Source of the DNA: Persicobacter diffluens
GTDB lineage: Bacteria; Bacteroidota; Bacteroidia; Cytophagales; Cyclobacteriaceae
Length of the DNA: 64,000 nt
Assembly: GCF_036244895.1 (NCBI RefSeq)
Contig: NZ_BQKE01000004.1
Coordinates: 124,001-188,000, forward strand
Direction of reading: 5' to 3'
Each line of letters starts with the position of its first letter. Positions within the stretch are counted from its first letter, which is position 1. Under the pieces are notes generated by a model. That model had not been told where the DNA came from. It saw only the letters and a list, made by a program, of their open reading frames with translations, and did no database searches. A program made the translations under genes and the position numbers. Shown here in pieces: positions 37,741 through 47,500 of this stretch.

Positions 37741-38505
37741 ATGAACTTGACTGGAAAAGTTGCCATCGTTACTGGTGGTGCACGGGATATCGGAAAAGCT
37801 ATTTCTTTGCAAATGGCCGCCGCAGGAGCAAAAGTAGTGGTGAACTATTATGCAGCAGAAGAGGGTGCCGAGGAAAATGCCCAGCAAACATTAGCAGAAA
37901 TCAAAGGAAATGGTGGTGAGGGGATTCTTGTTCCCGGTGATTTGACCAAATCTGATGATGCGGAAATTATCGTTACCAAAGCAGTGGAAGCTTTTGGTGA
38001 GCGTATCGATATTTTGGTTAATGTTGCGGGCGGTATTATCGGTCGTAAAAAGATTGAAGAGCAGGATGAGAACTGGTATAACCTGTTGATGGACTTGAAT
38101 ATGAAGTCCGTATGGTTAATGACCAAAGCGGTTCGTCCTTACCTGGGTGAAGGTGGTTCGATTATCAACTTCGCTTCGCAGGCAGGTCGTGACGGAGCAG
38201 GCCCTGGTGCATCTCTTTACGGTACTTCCAAAGGAGCTGTGATGACTTTCACACGTGCCATGGCCAAAGAATTAGGCCCGATTGGTGTTCGTGTAAATGC
38301 GCTTTGTCCGGGGATGATTGCTACAAAATTCCATGATGATCACACTGCTGATCAGGTACGTGTAAATGTAGCGAATTCTACACCATTGCGCCGCGAAGGC
38401 CGTGCAGAAGAAGTAGCGGATTTGGTGGTTTACCTGGCTTCCGATAAGTCTTCTTTCATCACTGGAAACAATATTGACATTAACGGAGGTCTGGCGTTTT
38501 CTTAA
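37741..38505 (+). CDS. SDR oxidoreductase, probable DEH reductase
   Basis: 254 residues, classical short-chain dehydrogenase. The cofactor motif is TGGARDIG (11-18) with VNVAGG near 93-98. The catalytic S146 is in NFASQAG, with Y160 and K164 in SLYGTSKGA. The C-terminus has the usual DINGGLAFS-type end. In alginate loci this position encodes the NAD(P)H-dependent reductase that converts DEH to 2-keto-3-deoxygluconate. A KduD-like role is possible. It follows the MFS gene by 62 bp, in the PL6 operon. Confidence 0.87.
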   Translation: MNLTGKVAIVTGGARDIGKAISLQMAAAGAKVVVNYYAAEEGAEENAQQTLAEIKGNGGEGILVPGDLTKSDDAEIIVTKAVEAFGERIDILVNVAGGIIGRKKIEEQDENWYNLLMDLNMKSVWLMTKAVRPYLGEGGSIINFASQAGRDGAGPGASLYGTSKGAVMTFTRAMAKELGPIGVRVNALCPGMIATKFHDDHTADQVRVNVANSTPLRREGRAEEVADLVVYLASDKSSFITGNNIDINGGLAFS

Positions 38506-38517
38506 GCCCTTCCTTTA

Positions 38518-38612
38518 GAGCGTGTTAAAAACTTCAATTTGATAAGGAGTAATATTAAATACGGTATCGATCCTTTGGATCCCTTATTGAAAAATTGAGT
38601 TTGGTCATGCTC
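38518..38612. repeat. Single 95-bp inverted-repeat element with GAGCGTG-type ends
   Basis: Ends GAGCGTGTTAAAAAC and TTTGGTCATGCTC are inverted, and inner arms (TTCAATTTGATAAGG / CCTTATTGAAAAATTGAG) also pair. The ends resemble element A but the interior is unrelated. It lies just after the SDR gene, so a terminator-like role is also possible. Confidence 0.5.
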
Positions 38613-38700
38613 CATAAAAGAGATTAATGAAATACCTACTGCACTTAAAAAATTGTTGTTGTGTAATGTTAGTGCAGAGCCGGTAGGAAATTATTCTTTA

Positions 38701-38861
38701 GAGCTTGTTTAAAAGCCAAAACTCCCAGCGAAAATTTCATTATTGCAGAAGCGATACCAGATTATTTTTGAGAGAATAGCATTGTTATTGTTGAGCAATG
38801 ATGCAAAATCGCTTTCAGTAATTCGAATTGGCAGCCAGATGTTGTGCTTTTAAATACGCTC
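38701..38861 (+). mobile_element. MITE-like element A, copy 8
   Basis: A direct copy (GAGCTTGTTTAAAAGCC...CTTTTAAATACGCTC), flanked by TTA on both sides. Confidence 0.85.
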
Positions 38862-39072
38862 TTACTCAACATATTTTGTTAGCCTTACCCTAATCCGGTA
38901 AATCTAACAGAAAGATAAGCTACCTCTTTTGTTTTGGCTGTAGGAGGCCCGATCCTTTCCTAATCAGGGGGTTGATTACAAGGAGCCCGGGGCTTTTCAG
39001 TCTTAACATTCAGAGGTAGTTTTTCTAAAATTATTACTTCGTGTAAGTTTAGTTTGTTTTGTTTTTTTTGAT

Positions 39073-39097
39073 ACATACCTGCTCAGCTCAGGTATGT
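39073..39097 (+). promoter_or_regulatory. Leader hairpin 26 bp before PL7
   Basis: ACATACCTG and CAGGTATGT pair across a 7-base loop, followed by a T-rich stretch and then the ATG at 39124. There is no room for a promoter between hairpin and start, so the hairpin should be in the PL7 mRNA leader. Confidence 0.6.
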
Positions 39098-39123
39098 TAA
39101 TTTTGAGTTTTTTGCTTTCTGAT

Positions 39124-40716
39124 ATGAAGAATTATAAGGCATTATTATTGATTTTTCTTGTAGGTTTTTTCTTAGCCCCTACACTAAAAGCCCAACAGAA
39201 ACTGATGGTGGTCAACCCCGGATTTGAGTCCGGACTGAATGGCTGGGACCTTAGCGGTAAGGTTTCCAAATCGGATGTGGCTTTTGAAGGTGGAAAGTCT
39301 GCTAAAATGGAAAGCAAGGGCGCGGAAGTGGCGCAGTTTATTCGGGTAGCACCACGGCAGGATTATGAATTACAGATCGCTGCTAAAGGAAAAGGTACCC
39401 TCTTTGTACGGATAAAAGGAAAAGAAATCACCCGTGTGGTCAATGAAAAAGATTTCAGCCTGATAAGCATTCCTTTTTCCAGTGGCAAAGCGAAAAATAT
39501 TATTATTGGAGGGCGTTCAGACGGACAACAGTTTCGCGTGGATGCCGCCTCAGTACAACAAACTTCTTCAGAAACGGAAGTGAGTGTTCCGCAGCCGGTA
39601 GTGATTAATGGGGGATTTGAATCCAAATTCACCGGTTGGGAATTGCATGGAAAAGTATCCAAGTCAGATGTGGCTTTTTCAGGAAATAAAGCAGCGAAAA
39701 TCGACGACAAAGCCTCTTTTGACCAATACATCCGCATTACTCCGGGGCAGACCTACACCCTTCAGGTGGCGGTAAAGGGCAAGGGAGAAGTTTTTGCGAA
39801 GGTGAAGTGTCAGGAGTTTAAACAGGAATTTGAAAATAAAGAATATGAACTGATAACCCTTGATTTCGAAAGTGGCAAAAGCAAATCAGTGGTGATTGGG
39901 GGCCGTTATACCAAAGGGCAGGGACGTTTCGATGCCTTTTCCTTAAAAGTAGCCGGTTTGGAGTTGGATGAAAATCATCAATATCCGTCGGCCATTATTC
40001 CGGATTTAAACCGTTGGAAGGTCACCCTTCCTGTGGATGCCAAGGGAGAAGATAATTCCCGGGTCTGGGATTTAGATGCGCGTAAGAAGACCCCTCTGGA
40101 AGTGGTAGGGGCTGATATCATGGATTTTGAATATCGTCCGTATTTTTATGCGAAGAATGGCGAGGTGTATTTCCGTGGTCATTGTGATGGCGTGACGACC
40201 AAAGGGTCCAAATATCCAAGAGCAGAGTTGAGACAATTAGTGGGCGGAGGAAATAATTACTGGTCCATGGAGGATCACCAGTATCTGGAGACAGAGTTAA
40301 GGGTGATTCATGTGCCGGACGGAAAGCAGGAAGTTTGTATTACGCAAATTCATGGACCGGAGGATGAGCCATTACGTGTACAGTATCGCCATGGTAAGGG
40401 AGTATTTATTATTTGGAATGAAGATAATAAAGATACCGAGAATACGGTACCGGTAAAATTAGGAGAAAGAGTTAAAATTTCAGTATCGGTAGCGAAGGGA
40501 TATATCACTTGTCATATCGAAAACTTAGATCAGCAGAAAGATTATAAAAAGGTTTGGAAATCCATGGATGCCACAGGATATTTTAAGGTGGGTTGCTACA
40601 CGCAGGCCTCCAAATTCCAAAGCCAGATCAATAAGAAATTCACGGATGAGCCTAAAGGTTCCTATGGAGAGGTAGCGGTAAAATATATTAAGCTGGAAGA
40701 AACTTATCCTCAATAA
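39124..40716 (+). CDS. PL7 alginate lyase with two N-terminal carbohydrate-binding-like domains
   Basis: 530 residues from ATG 39124, the start of a good signal peptide (MKNYKALLLIFLVGFFLAPTLKAQ). An earlier in-frame ATG at 39094 overlaps the leader hairpin. Two homologous ~120-residue beta-sandwich repeats (NPGFESGLNGWDLSGKVSKSDVAF and NGGFESKFTGWELHGKVSKSDVAF) look like CBM_4_9-type modules. The PL7 domain from ~288 has the three signatures RAELR (366-370), QIH (408-410) and YFKVGCYTQ (486-494). QIH is usually linked to G-containing substrates. It is an endolytic lyase, exported beyond the inner membrane. kdgK follows 4 bp after its stop. Confidence 0.93.
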   Translation: MKNYKALLLIFLVGFFLAPTLKAQQKLMVVNPGFESGLNGWDLSGKVSKSDVAFEGGKSAKMESKGAEVAQFIRVAPRQDYELQIAAKGKGTLFVRIKGKEITRVVNEKDFSLISIPFSSGKAKNIIIGGRSDGQQFRVDAASVQQTSSETEVSVPQPVVINGGFESKFTGWELHGKVSKSDVAFSGNKAAKIDDKASFDQYIRITPGQTYTLQVAVKGKGEVFAKVKCQEFKQEFENKEYELITLDFESGKSKSVVIGGRYTKGQGRFDAFSLKVAGLELDENHQYPSAIIPDLNRWKVTLPVDAKGEDNSRVWDLDARKKTPLEVVGADIMDFEYRPYFYAKNGEVYFRGHCDGVTTKGSKYPRAELRQLVGGGNNYWSMEDHQYLETELRVIHVPDGKQEVCITQIHGPEDEPLRVQYRHGKGVFIIWNEDNKDTENTVPVKLGERVKISVSVAKGYITCHIENLDQQKDYKKVWKSMDATGYFKVGCYTQASKFQSQINKKFTDEPKGSYGEVAVKYIKLEETYPQ

Positions 40717-40720
40717 TATT

Positions 40721-41719
40721 ATGGGAAAAATAATTGCTTTCGGAGAAATGCTCATGTGTTTATCCTCACAGGGGCATTCCCGCCTGAAACAAACCAAAAG
40801 TCTGGATATTGATTTCGGTGGGGCAGAAGCGAATGTGGCCGTATCACTGGCACAGTTCGGGGAGAAAGTCAGCTTTGTGACCCGATTACCTGAAAATGAT
40901 ATGGCAGATCGGGCCATGATGTCCCTGAAAAGCTTTGGCGTGGAAGTGGATCATGTGCAATGGGGCGGTGATCGCCTGGGTTTGTATTATTTTGAAAATG
41001 GGGCGGTGTATCGCGGGAGTAAAGTGATCTACGATCGGACCAACTCCTCTATGTATACGATAAAGCCAGGGGAAATTAATTGGCAGGAAGTTTTTAAAGG
41101 AGCCAGCTGGTTTCACTGGACCGGTATTACGCCCGCATTGTCGGAGAATGCTTATCTGGTGACGCTGGAGGCTTTGCAGGCTGCCCGTGAAATGGGTTTA
41201 ACCATATCCGGTGATTATAATTATAGAAATAATCTTTGGCAGTGGGGGAAAAGTGCAGAAGAGGTCATGCCGGAGCTTTTAAGCTATTGTGATATCATGT
41301 CCGGGGTGCATCCGGATGTAGATGTGGTGCAGGAAAAAGTGGGGGATGAACAATTCCGGCTAGCCGGCAATGAGATGATGGCGCGCTACCCGCATTGCAA
41401 ATTGGTAGTGTTTACTTCGCGGGGGAGTGTTTCGGCCTCTCATAATACCTGGCAGGGGATATTGTATGATGGGATTGAGGTTTTTCGAAGTGCCGCCTAT
41501 AATTTAACGCACATCGTGGACCGGGTAGGGACCGGAGATTCCTTTATGGCCGCCCTGATTTATGGTTTACGCAACTATGAAAGTAAACAGGAGGCGGTGG
41601 AATTTGCCACTGCAGCTTCTACCATCAAACACTTCATTTTGGGGGATCAGAATGTATGTACTGTGGCAGAAGCGGAAGCCCTGATGAAGGGTAATAAGAA
41701 TGGACTAATCAGTAGATAA
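40721..41719 (+). CDS. kdgK: PfkB-family sugar kinase, KdgK-like paralogue 1
   Basis: 332 residues, ribokinase fold: GGAEANVAVSLAQFG (33-47), GSKVIYDRTNSS, WFHWTGITPALS, and the catalytic D273 in DRVGTGDSFMAALIYG. It is very similar to the next gene, so the two are tandem duplicates. However, the segment that in paralogue 2 reads GNEEDAEMAL (the NxxE-type Mg/phosphate motif) is SGVHPDVDVV here. It may be a KDG kinase with altered properties, or act on a related acid. It starts 4 bp after PL7 and belongs to the PL7-kinase operon. Confidence 0.85.
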   Translation: MGKIIAFGEMLMCLSSQGHSRLKQTKSLDIDFGGAEANVAVSLAQFGEKVSFVTRLPENDMADRAMMSLKSFGVEVDHVQWGGDRLGLYYFENGAVYRGSKVIYDRTNSSMYTIKPGEINWQEVFKGASWFHWTGITPALSENAYLVTLEALQAAREMGLTISGDYNYRNNLWQWGKSAEEVMPELLSYCDIMSGVHPDVDVVQEKVGDEQFRLAGNEMMARYPHCKLVVFTSRGSVSASHNTWQGILYDGIEVFRSAAYNLTHIVDRVGTGDSFMAALIYGLRNYESKQEAVEFATAASTIKHFILGDQNVCTVAEAEALMKGNKNGLISR

Positions 41720-41746
41720 ATAAATAAATATATAAATAAAAATATT

Positions 41747-42784
41747 ATGGCTAAAGTAGTCACTTTCGGAGAAATCATGTTGCGTTTGGCAACACCAGGT
41801 TATTTGCGTTTTCACCAGGCTGCTGAATTTGAAGCCACTTATGGTGGTGGCGAATCCAATGTAGCGGTTTCCTTAGCGAATTATGGTATGAATGCGGAAT
41901 TCGTAACGCGTTTACCTAAAAATGATATCGGTGATGCGGCAATTAAGCGTTTACGTTCTTATAATGTAGGGGTAGATAACGTGGTATTGGGTGGTGACCG
42001 TGTGGGGATTTACTTTTTGGAAACGGGTGCTGTTGCCCGTGGTTCAAAAGTAGTTTACGACCGTGCCAATTCTGCTATCGCGGAGATCACTCCTGGCATG
42101 GTAGATTGGAAAAAAGTGTTTGCTGATGCGAGCTGGCTCCATTGGACCGGCATTACGCCTGCTTTATCTCAGGGTGCCGCGGATGCCTTAAAAGAAGCCT
42201 TAGTTGTCGCGCAGGAAATGGGCGTTACGGTTTCTTGTGACCTGAACTATCGTGCAAAATTGTGGAAGTACGGTAAGGCTTGTCATGAGGTGATGCCTGA
42301 TTTGGTAGCCTTGACGGACGTGGTTTTAGGTAATGAGGAAGATGCTGAAATGGCCCTTCACATTTCTCCTGACGGTGTGGATGTAACCGGTGGTCACGTG
42401 GAAGGCGAGGCTTATTTGTCGGTATCCAAAAAGATCATGGAGCAGTTTCCGAAGGTAAAGAAAGTGATCACTACTTTGCGCGGTTCTATCAACGCCAATC
42501 ATAACACCTGGGAAGGGGTACTTTATGATGGTCAAACGTTATTCAAGTCTTCTCGCAAATATGATATCACCCATATTGTGGACCGTGTTGGCGGAGGAGA
42601 TTCTTTCATGGGCGGATTGATTTTCGGTCTGAATGCCTATCCGGAAGATGATCAGAAGGCGCTGGATTTTGCAGTGGCGGCTTCCTGCTTAAAGCATACC
42701 ATTAAGGGAGATTTTAACCTGGTGACCGTGGACGAGGTAGAGAAGCTGATGGGCGGAGATGCTTCTGGCCGTGTGGCACGTTAG
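41747..42784 (+). CDS. kdgK: 2-keto-3-deoxygluconate kinase (PfkB family)
   Basis: 345 residues. It has the PfkB features GGGESNVAVSLANYG, the KDG-kinase-like GSKVVYDRANSAIAE and CDLNYRAKLW, the NxxE-type motif NEEDAE (196-201) and the catalytic D285 in DRVGGGDSFMGGLIFG. It phosphorylates KDG to KDPG with ATP in the cytoplasm. It starts 27 bp after its paralogue. Its TAG stop is formed at the edge of a MITE: TTA plus the first base G of element A copy 9. Confidence 0.9.
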   Translation: MAKVVTFGEIMLRLATPGYLRFHQAAEFEATYGGGESNVAVSLANYGMNAEFVTRLPKNDIGDAAIKRLRSYNVGVDNVVLGGDRVGIYFLETGAVARGSKVVYDRANSAIAEITPGMVDWKKVFADASWLHWTGITPALSQGAADALKEALVVAQEMGVTVSCDLNYRAKLWKYGKACHEVMPDLVALTDVVLGNEEDAEMALHISPDGVDVTGGHVEGEAYLSVSKKIMEQFPKVKKVITTLRGSINANHNTWEGVLYDGQTLFKSSRKYDITHIVDRVGGGDSFMGGLIFGLNAYPEDDQKALDFAVAASCLKHTIKGDFNLVTVDEVEKLMGGDASGRVAR

Positions 42785-43163
42785 TGCTTATCTATAAGCC
42801 AACATCCGCAGTGAAAATTTAACCCGGATTATTCATGCTTTAAGCCTCGTTTAGCTGTAAGGCGGAAAAAATGAAGGAATAGTTTCCTATTTCGAGTTTT
42901 TTCCAACGAAACAGATGAATGAGGAGAAAGCAAGCTTGCCCCAATTTGGGCTATTATTAATCAAAGAAAATAAGTTTTAAAGAACTGAAAATAAGTTACT
43001 TGTGATCAATTAATGAATATAGCGGTGAATAATTCGGGTTAATTATTGCAGCAGCGATGCCCGATTATTTTGAGAGAATAGCAGCGCTATTGTTGAGAAA
43101 TTATCCAAAATCGCTTCCAATAATTCGAATTTGCAGCCGGTTGGTGTGCTTATAAATATGCTT
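42784..43163 (+). mobile_element. MITE-like element A, copy 9, interrupted by element D
   Basis: A diverged element A starts at the last base of the kdgK stop codon and ends GCTT before TTA at 43164. Its interior is split by element D (42823-43038). Confidence 0.8.
42823..43038 (+). mobile_element. MITE-like element D, copy 4 (inside element A)
   Basis: A 216-bp intact copy (CCCGGATTATTC...GAATAATTCGGG) with TTAA at 42819-42822 and 43039-43042. Removing it and one TTAA restores the element A sequence AAAATTTAATTATTGC. Confidence 0.9.
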
Positions 43164-43215
43164 TTAATCAGACATCAAAAGGTGTTCAATGCCTATTTGC
43201 ACTGCAAGTTCAGGC

Positions 43216-43286
43216 TTTGAACATGCTTTTAAAGATAGTTTATATTTGACTCGTATTTCAGAGAAAGCATCATCTTGGTGCTTTCT
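43216..43286 (+). promoter_or_regulatory. eda promoter followed at once by a leader hairpin
   Basis: TTTG (43216-43219) and TATATTTG (43241-43248) are 21 bp apart, a good Bacteroidota promoter. The hairpin AGAAAGCA / TGCTTTCT (43262-43286, 9-base loop, then TATTTTTTC) starts only ~13 bp after the -7 element and ends 22 bp before the ATG. It would form at the very 5' end of the mRNA. Confidence 0.65.
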
Positions 43287-43308
43287 TATTTTTTCAAATT
43301 TTACAGTT

Positions 43309-43983
43309 ATGGCCAGATTTCAAAAATATCAGGTAGTCGCAAAAATGGCAGAAGTGGGAATGATTCCGGTTTTCTATCATGCAGACTTAGAAATAAATAA
43401 ACAAATTTTAAAAGCCACCTATGAAGGTGGTGCGCGGGTTTTTGAGTTTACTAACCGCGGGGATTTCGCCCACGAGATTTTCGGGCAATTGGTAAAATGG
43501 GCGGCGGAGGAATGCCCGGGAATGATGCTGGGCGTGGGTTCGGTCATTGATCCTGCTACCACAGCTTTGTATTTGCAATTGGGCGCCAACTTCATTGTTT
43601 CCCCGGTTATGAATCCGGAAATGGCGAAAATATGTAATCGCCGGAAAGTGGCCTGGTCACCAGGCTGTGGTTCCTTGTCTGAGATTTCTCAGGCCGAAGA
43701 ATTAGGGGCGGATGTGGTGAAAATTTTCCCCGGACAGCAAGTCGGTGGACCGGAATTCGTCAAGGCGGTGAAAGGGCCATTTTCCTGGTCGAGCATCATG
43801 CCGACAGGTGGCGTGAAGCCGGAAAGAGAAAACCTAACCGCTTGGTTTAATGCAGGGGTGTTTTGTGTGGGAATGGGCTCTCAGCTGATGATTAAATCTT
43901 CAGATGGTGGTTTTGATTATACGGCAATTAAAGAAAAAACAGCAGAAGCAATTGCGATCATTCGTGAGTTGAAAAGCAATTAA
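43309..43983 (+). CDS. eda: KDPG/KHG aldolase
   Basis: 224 residues from ATG 43309 (MARFQKYQVVAKMAEVGMIPVFYH); a longer in-frame start at 43189 would run through the promoter and hairpin, so it is rejected. It is an Eda-type class I aldolase with E46 in VFEFTNRG and the Schiff-base lysine K138 in DVVKIFPG, plus SPGCGSLSEI and MPTGGVKPE. It splits KDPG into pyruvate and glyceraldehyde-3-phosphate, the last step of alginate monomer breakdown. It has its own promoter because MITEs separate it from kdgK. Confidence 0.93.
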   Translation: MARFQKYQVVAKMAEVGMIPVFYHADLEINKQILKATYEGGARVFEFTNRGDFAHEIFGQLVKWAAEECPGMMLGVGSVIDPATTALYLQLGANFIVSPVMNPEMAKICNRRKVAWSPGCGSLSEISQAEELGADVVKIFPGQQVGGPEFVKAVKGPFSWSSIMPTGGVKPERENLTAWFNAGVFCVGMGSQLMIKSSDGGFDYTAIKEKTAEAIAIIRELKSN

Positions 43984-44025
43984 TTGAATGATAGGGAAAT
44001 GATATAGAAAGATCTCTTTGGTTCA

Positions 44026-44185
44026 GAGCGTGTTTAAAAGCCAAAATTCGCAGGGAAAATTTGATTATCGCAGAAGTGATGTCGGATTGTTTTGAGAGAA
44101 TAGCAGCGCTATTGTTGAGAAAAGATCCAAAATCACTTCCAATAATTAGAATTTGTAGCCGGATGGTGTGCTTTTAAACACGCTC
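44026..44185 (+). mobile_element. MITE-like element A, copy 10 (near-consensus)
   Basis: A 160-bp copy with perfect 15-bp TIRs GAGCGTGTTTAAAAG / CTTTTAAACACGCTC, flanked by TCA and TTA (TNA pattern). Confidence 0.9.
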
Positions 44186-44316
44186 TTAGTTCATTTAAGA
44201 AGTAAAGCTGAGGAGGTCTTTTTTGGCTTTGATTGAATTTCTTTTAGGCTGTTAATAAAAATTAGCGTTTCTGGTAAAAAAGCTTTTGGCTTATAGCGCA
44301 TTTTTAAATTTTTTTA

Positions 44317-44340
44317 TATTTTTGGTATACCAATTACCAA
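44317..44340 (+). promoter_or_regulatory. -7 element and FadR/UxuR-type operator upstream of alginate susC
   Basis: TATTTTTG (44317-44324) is overlapped by TTGGTATACCAATTACCAA (44322-44340). The core TTGGTATACCAATT is the same as the E. coli UxuR/ExuR consensus. The -7/operator register is identical to that at PL6. Confidence 0.72.
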
Positions 44341-44565
44341 CAACCATAAAAAAGGTTTAATAGATCAGGGATGATTTAATTTTTGGCAATATCATTTTTT
44401 TGGGCGGTATTTCAATAGCGTTAAAGCCTGCACTCCATGCTTTTTCATGCGATTTTCAGACATTTTTTTGAAAAAGCGATTGGCTGTTTTGGTTTTAACT
44501 CAAACGAATGACCGACCGGTCAATGAACCAGAATAAATATTTTTTAAAATCCTAAGTTAGATACA

Positions 44566-47500
44566 ATGAGGATAATTTTAAACAAGTATGGCTTCATGTT
44601 ACTCCTGATGATGCTGGTGGGAATTTCCGCTTTTGCGCAGAGCACCGTTAACGGACGGGTGACATTTAAAGAAGACGGGGAGCCGGTGCCGGGGGTGAAC
44701 ATTATAATCAAGGGATCCACCACTGGTACGATTACCGACTTCGAAGGAAACTACACCATTAATGCGTCGCAGAATGACATTTTGGTTTTCCGTTTTGTGG
44801 GGATGACAGAGGTGGAAGAGTATGTGGGAACCAGAAGCCGCATAAATGTGGAGTTGGATTCAGATATTGAGGAATTGAAGGAAGTGGTGGTTGTAGGTTA
44901 TGGTACACAGAAAAAATCCCATTTGACAGGTGCCATTGCGAAAGTAAAAAATGAAAAGCTGGATCAGCTGCCGGCGGCGCGTATTGACGATGCGCTGATA
45001 GGGCAGGTTTCCGGGGTAAATATTCAGATGACCGATCCGGAGGCAGGATCAGCCCCAACCATTCAGGTGCGTGGGGTAGGTTCTATTGCGGCGGGTTCGT
45101 CACCGGCGATTGTAGTGGATGGTGTGTTGGTGGATTCGGATTATATGGCTGCCCTGGATATGAATGATGTGGAATCCATTGAAGTCTTGAAGGATGCTTC
45201 TTCTGCGGCTATTTTTGGTTCCCGCGGTGGTAATGGGGTGATCATGATTACCACTAAGTCCGGACAATCCGGCGAGACGAAATACACGTTTAATTCTTTT
45301 TATGGCCGTAAATGGGTAAATAAAAGAGATGATTTCCGTCCGACAGTGGCAGAGAATAAAGCCACAGCAGAGGCTTACCGCGAGGAGATAGAATTAAATT
45401 ATCCAAACTTTGCCGATGATCCGATTCTGAGCAATGTTTATAATAAAGCCAATACCACCATTCGCCGGATGGACCATATGCTGGAAATTTGTCAGGGCGA
45501 AGAGCGGGATTGGCAGGATGAAGTTTTTACAGGCGGCAATATTCAGTCTTATTCCTTAAGTGCGGCTGGTGGATCCGACAATACTAATTTTCATATTTCG
45601 GGCGCTTATCTGAATGATCAGGGAGTACTGTTACAGGATGAGTATACCAAAATGAACCTGCGCTTTAAGTTAAAAACCAAATTATCCAAAAAGCTGGAGT
45701 TGGGCCTTAACTTTAACCCTACCCGTGAGCATAAGCAGGTGTTCCCAACCACAACGCATGAATCTTTGAGACAATCCACCTGGTTGCCCATTGTTCATGA
45801 TGAGCATACCATTCAATATGTGGACCGCGAAAACTTCCCTTATGTGGCAGTGGGGGATTATACCCAGGAATCTCACTTTAATAATTATCCGGATCCGAAT
45901 AATCCGGGCAGTACTTTGCCCAATGTGAGTGTGACCAATAACTCCAATCCGTATGCGAATATAGTGGAGCGGGATTATCAGGAAAAAACAACGCGCGTGT
46001 ATGCGAATACTTATTTGAAATATAAAATTATGAAGGGGCTGAGCTTCAGAACTTCCTTGGTAGCGAATTATAGAAATCGTATAAGAGATTATTATATCGG
46101 TACCAAGGCAACTAGAAACGGTGCCTCCGATGCCCGTCTGCAGTACAGAACTTATGATGATTTTGCCTGGATCAATGATAACTATTTTACTTATGACCGT
46201 TCCTTCAACGGTGGGCATGATATCAATGTAGTAGTCGGGATGTCTTTTGAGCAGCGTTCCTATGAATTTACCGAAACGATTGGTACTGGTTTCACTAACG
46301 ACGCCGTGAAAACTATGAATGCCGCTTCTTCTATTGCCTATGGAAATCAGGTGAAATCCATCGAGACCCTGCATTCGGTTTTTTCCAGATTTAATTATGC
46401 CTATATGGATAAGTATCTGGTATCCTTCTCCATGCGTACCGATGGTAGTTCAAAATTCGGTGCCAATTATAAATACGGTATTTTCCCTGCTGGTTCGGTG
46501 GGTTGGAGAATGACCGAGGAGCCATTTATGAGAGGCCTGAACTGGATTTCAGTGATGAAGCCAAGATTCTCTTATGGTATTACGGGGAATAATTCGGGGA
46601 TCGGATATTATGAAGCGCTGGAGCGGATGAGTCCTGTAGGGGCGGTCATCGGAGGCAATGTTTCCTCCGGCTATGCACCGGCCAATATTGCCCAGCCGGA
46701 TTTACGTTGGGAGCAGCAGGTAGAAATTAACCCCGGTTTGGATTTCGGTTTCTTCGGGAACAGAGTTTTTGGAGCGGTGGAATGGTATAGAAGAACGTCC
46801 TCAGATTTATTGCTGGAACAGCAAATTCCATCCGTTACCGGTTTCGACAGAAGAACGGTCAACCTGGGTCAGGTACAAAATCAGGGTTTTGAATTCGAAT
46901 TGAGTGGAAAGCCTATTGTAACCAATAAATTCAAGTGGACCATTACGGCCAATGCCTCTACCAATGAAAACAAACTGGTGAACTTCGGTGGGGTGGACAG
47001 CCTGATTTCGATCGTGGATGATAAGCGTGCTGCCAACTGGATTGCCGTGCAGGGATTACCGATTTCCTCTTTCTACGGCTTTAAAGTGGATCACTCCAAA
47101 GGAGATAATGGAAAAGTACCTTTTGAATACCTGAATGAAGGTTTTTGGCCAATCGGGGCTACCTCCAGATATGCCTATGTACAGGATCTGAACGGTGACG
47201 GCGTAATTGATGATAATGACCGGACTGTTTTGGGCTCGCCTTATCCAACTTTCCTTTGGGCCGTTACCAATACCTTTAATATCGGAAGATTTGATGTTTC
47301 CTTCATGTTCCAGGGATCGCACGGAGGTATGGTGAGAAATATCGATCCGCAATATTATGAGTATCAGAATATGTACGGACAGGAACCTAACGCTTACTTC
47401 CCACAAGAAGAATGGGATCAGGTTCAGGAAAGAATTTTCACGGATGACTTCATCCAGGATGCTTCTTTCATTGCCTTGAGAAACTTCAATGTCGGGTATA

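Larger units (their letters stand above)
38506..39123. other. Intergenic region before PL7 with two hairpin-forming repeats
   Basis: It contains a 95-bp hairpin element (38518-38612), element A copy 8 (38701-38861) and a leader hairpin (39073-39097). The segment 38870-39060 is T/G-rich and probably carries the PL7 promoter, but no clean -7 element is seen. Confidence 0.5.
43984..44565. other. Intergenic region before the second susC
   Basis: It holds element A copy 10 (44026-44185) and the operator/promoter at 44317-44340. The remaining 225 bp leader up to susC shows nothing else I can name. Confidence 0.5.

Noticed and set aside
43189..43308. Longer N-terminus for the KDPG aldolase
   Set aside because: The extra 40 codons run through the predicted promoter and leader hairpin and have no family similarity.
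45682..46374. 230-codon open frame on the minus strand
   Set aside because: Antisense shadow of the second susC; similar shadows occur in all three susC genes.
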